From positions 1 to 6,622 of the forward strand of contig DYIH01000092.1 in NCBI GenBank assembly GCA_020723785.1: a stretch of 6,622 bases of DNA. Reading direction: 5' to 3'. How positions within the stretch are numbered: the first letter of the stretch is position 1; each line of letters opens with the position of its first letter. Shown piece after piece: positions 5,899 to 6,622 of the stretch. The notes under the pieces are model-generated. The model was not told the origin of the DNA. It made no database searches and saw nothing but the letters and a program-made list of their open reading frames with translations. Position numbers and translations under genes: made by a program. The stretch is from Thermaerobacter marianensis (GTDB taxonomy: Bacteria; Bacillota; Sulfobacillia; DYIH01).

Positions 5899-5914
5899 AG
5901 CTCATGGATTGCAA
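5886..5914 (-). promoter_or_regulatory. Sigma-A-type promoter of the Schlafen-like gene
   Basis: On the minus strand TTGCAA (5909-5914) and TATATG (5886-5891) are separated by 17 bases; each matches the consensus at 4 of 6 positions. A second, weaker possibility lies closer to the gene, a TTGAGA box with a TAACAT box 15 bases on. The 80 bases 5831-5910 are about 31% GC against a strongly GC-rich background. ATGGA/TCCAT arms (5904-5908 and 5921-5925) bracket the -35 box. Confidence 0.5.
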
Positions 5915-6026
5915 GTGCTTTCCATCCCCTTGTGCTCCCTCACCGCTCGCCGCGCCGGTCGTGGTCGGCGTGCACGTTTCACCGCGTCGGGATACGATAA
6001 CATTTAAGGGACATCGTCAAGGCTTC

Positions 6027-6068
6027 ATGCCGGTTGTCCCGATCCCGCCTGGGGGTGCCCCCCGGCAT
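6027..6068 (+). promoter_or_regulatory. Stem-loop directly before the proline dehydrogenase ribosome-binding site
   Basis: ATGCCGG (6027-6033) pairs with CCGGCAT (6062-6068). Inside it GGGGG (6051-6055) and CCCCC (6058-6062) can form a competing or nested GC hairpin. The purine-rich ribosome-binding region GAGGAAAAGGTGG starts 3 bases later (6071). No known riboswitch or T-box motif is visible. The rest of the gap (5915-6026) holds only a weak -10-like TACGAT at 5993-5998 without a good -35. Confidence 0.35.
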
Positions 6069-6091
6069 CCGAGGAAAAGGTGGTGACTCCC

Positions 6092-6622
6092 GTGAACGCC
6101 AACGCCCTGGCGCGCCGCGCCATCCTGTCCCTGGCCGCCAACCCGCTGGTGGCCCGCGCCGTCACCCGCCACGGCATGTCCCTGGGCGCGGCCCGCTTCG
6201 TGGCCGGCCAGCGGCTGGACGAGGCCGTTCCGGCCGTCCGCGAACTGAACCGCCAGGGCATCAAGGCCACCCTGGACTGCCTGGGCGAGGGCGTCAGCCG
6301 GCCCGAGCAGGCCCGCCGGGCGGCCGCCGCCTACCTGGAGACCCTGGACCGCATCGCCGCCGACGGCCTCGACGCCAACGTCTCCCTCAAGCTGACCCAG
6401 ATGGGGCTCGACGTGGATCCGGCCCTTTGCCGCGCCAACCTGGAGGAAATCCTGGCCCGCGCCGCCGGGTACGGCAACTTCGTGCGCATCGACATGGAGG
6501 ACTCCCGCCACACCCAGGCGACCATCGACCTGTTCAAGGAACTCCGCCGCCGTTTCCCCAACGTCGGGCTGGTGCTGCAGGCCTACCTCTACCGCACCGC
6601 CGCCGACCTGGCCGGCCTGCAT
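6092..6622 (+). CDS. Proline dehydrogenase, N-terminal 177 codons (partial, runs off the right edge)
   Basis: Monofunctional proline dehydrogenase is an FAD enzyme that oxidises proline to pyrroline-5-carboxylate, the first step of proline breakdown to glutamate. The reading shows family blocks: an N-terminal helical part (LARRAILSLAANPLVARAVTR), ATLDCLGEGV, VSLKLTQMGLDVDPALC, VRIDMEDS and VLQAYLYRTAADL. The LKLTQ and RIDMEDS strands line the TIM barrel, and LQAYLYRT is among the most conserved stretches. It corresponds to the Thermus and Bacillus (PutB/FadM) single-function type, about 300 residues long, so just over half is visible. The start is GTG 6092 with AAGGTGG upstream. GTG 6083 is in frame and, 8 bases after GAGG, is almost equally good. 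The active-site region toward the C-terminus lies outside the window. A pyrroline-5-carboxylate dehydrogenase gene might follow. Confidence 0.93.
   Translation, partial: MNANALARRAILSLAANPLVARAVTRHGMSLGAARFVAGQRLDEAVPAVRELNRQGIKATLDCLGEGVSRPEQARRAAAAYLETLDRIAADGLDANVSLKLTQMGLDVDPALCRANLEEILARAAGYGNFVRIDMEDSRHTQATIDLFKELRRRFPNVGLVLQAYLYRTAADLAGLH

Noticed and set aside
5916..5930. Catabolite-repression (cre-like) site before proline dehydrogenase
   Set aside because: TGGAAAGCACTTGCA on the minus strand has GC where the consensus centre needs CG, so it is not supported.
6017..6622. Open frame of 201 codons on the minus strand at the right end
   Set aside because: It is antisense to a clear proline dehydrogenase reading and rich in Gly/Val/Gln without motifs.

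Overview
The window is GC-rich, bacterial and gene-dense. It holds a biotin synthase start, a flagellar stator operon of the kind seen in Bacillus, S-layer homology (SLH) repeats, a Cof-type phosphatase, a Schlafen/AlbA-type regulator and a monofunctional proline dehydrogenase. This mix, with many GTG/TTG starts and strong Shine-Dalgarno sequences, suggests a high-GC member of the Firmicutes in the broad sense (Symbiobacterium-like lineages). That placement is inference from gene content; no rRNA or other marker is present.

Layout. Bases 1-265 are the 5' end of bioB, read leftward. Bases 266-468 are a divergent control region with a bioB promoter, a BirA-like palindrome over its -35 box, and a sigma-D (flagellar) type promoter facing right. 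motA (469-1278) and motB (1271-2215) follow, overlapping by 8 bp, and encode the flagellar stator. At 2260-2933 is a gene for two SLH repeats plus a C-terminal domain, broken by a one-base frameshift near 2597. After a clear promoter, 3034-3291 encodes an 85-residue protein that is a stand-alone copy of that same C-terminal domain. A HAD phosphatase (3350-4207, rightward) overlaps tail-to-tail with a 552-residue AlbA_2/GHKL-like/winged-helix protein (4171-5829, leftward). That protein's gene is preceded by an AT-rich stretch with two matching 22-bp palindromes, probable operators. From 6092 to the window end runs the N-terminal 177 codons of proline dehydrogenase, whose ribosome-binding site follows a GC-rich stem-loop.

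How they work together. motA/motB form one functional unit and bioB has its own biotin-responsive logic. The SLH gene and the small downstream gene are linked by descent (shared domain). The remaining genes look like independent units. The least ordinary parts are the repeated domain of unknown function, the frameshifted SLH gene, and the paired palindromes at the Schlafen-like gene, which suggest autoregulation.
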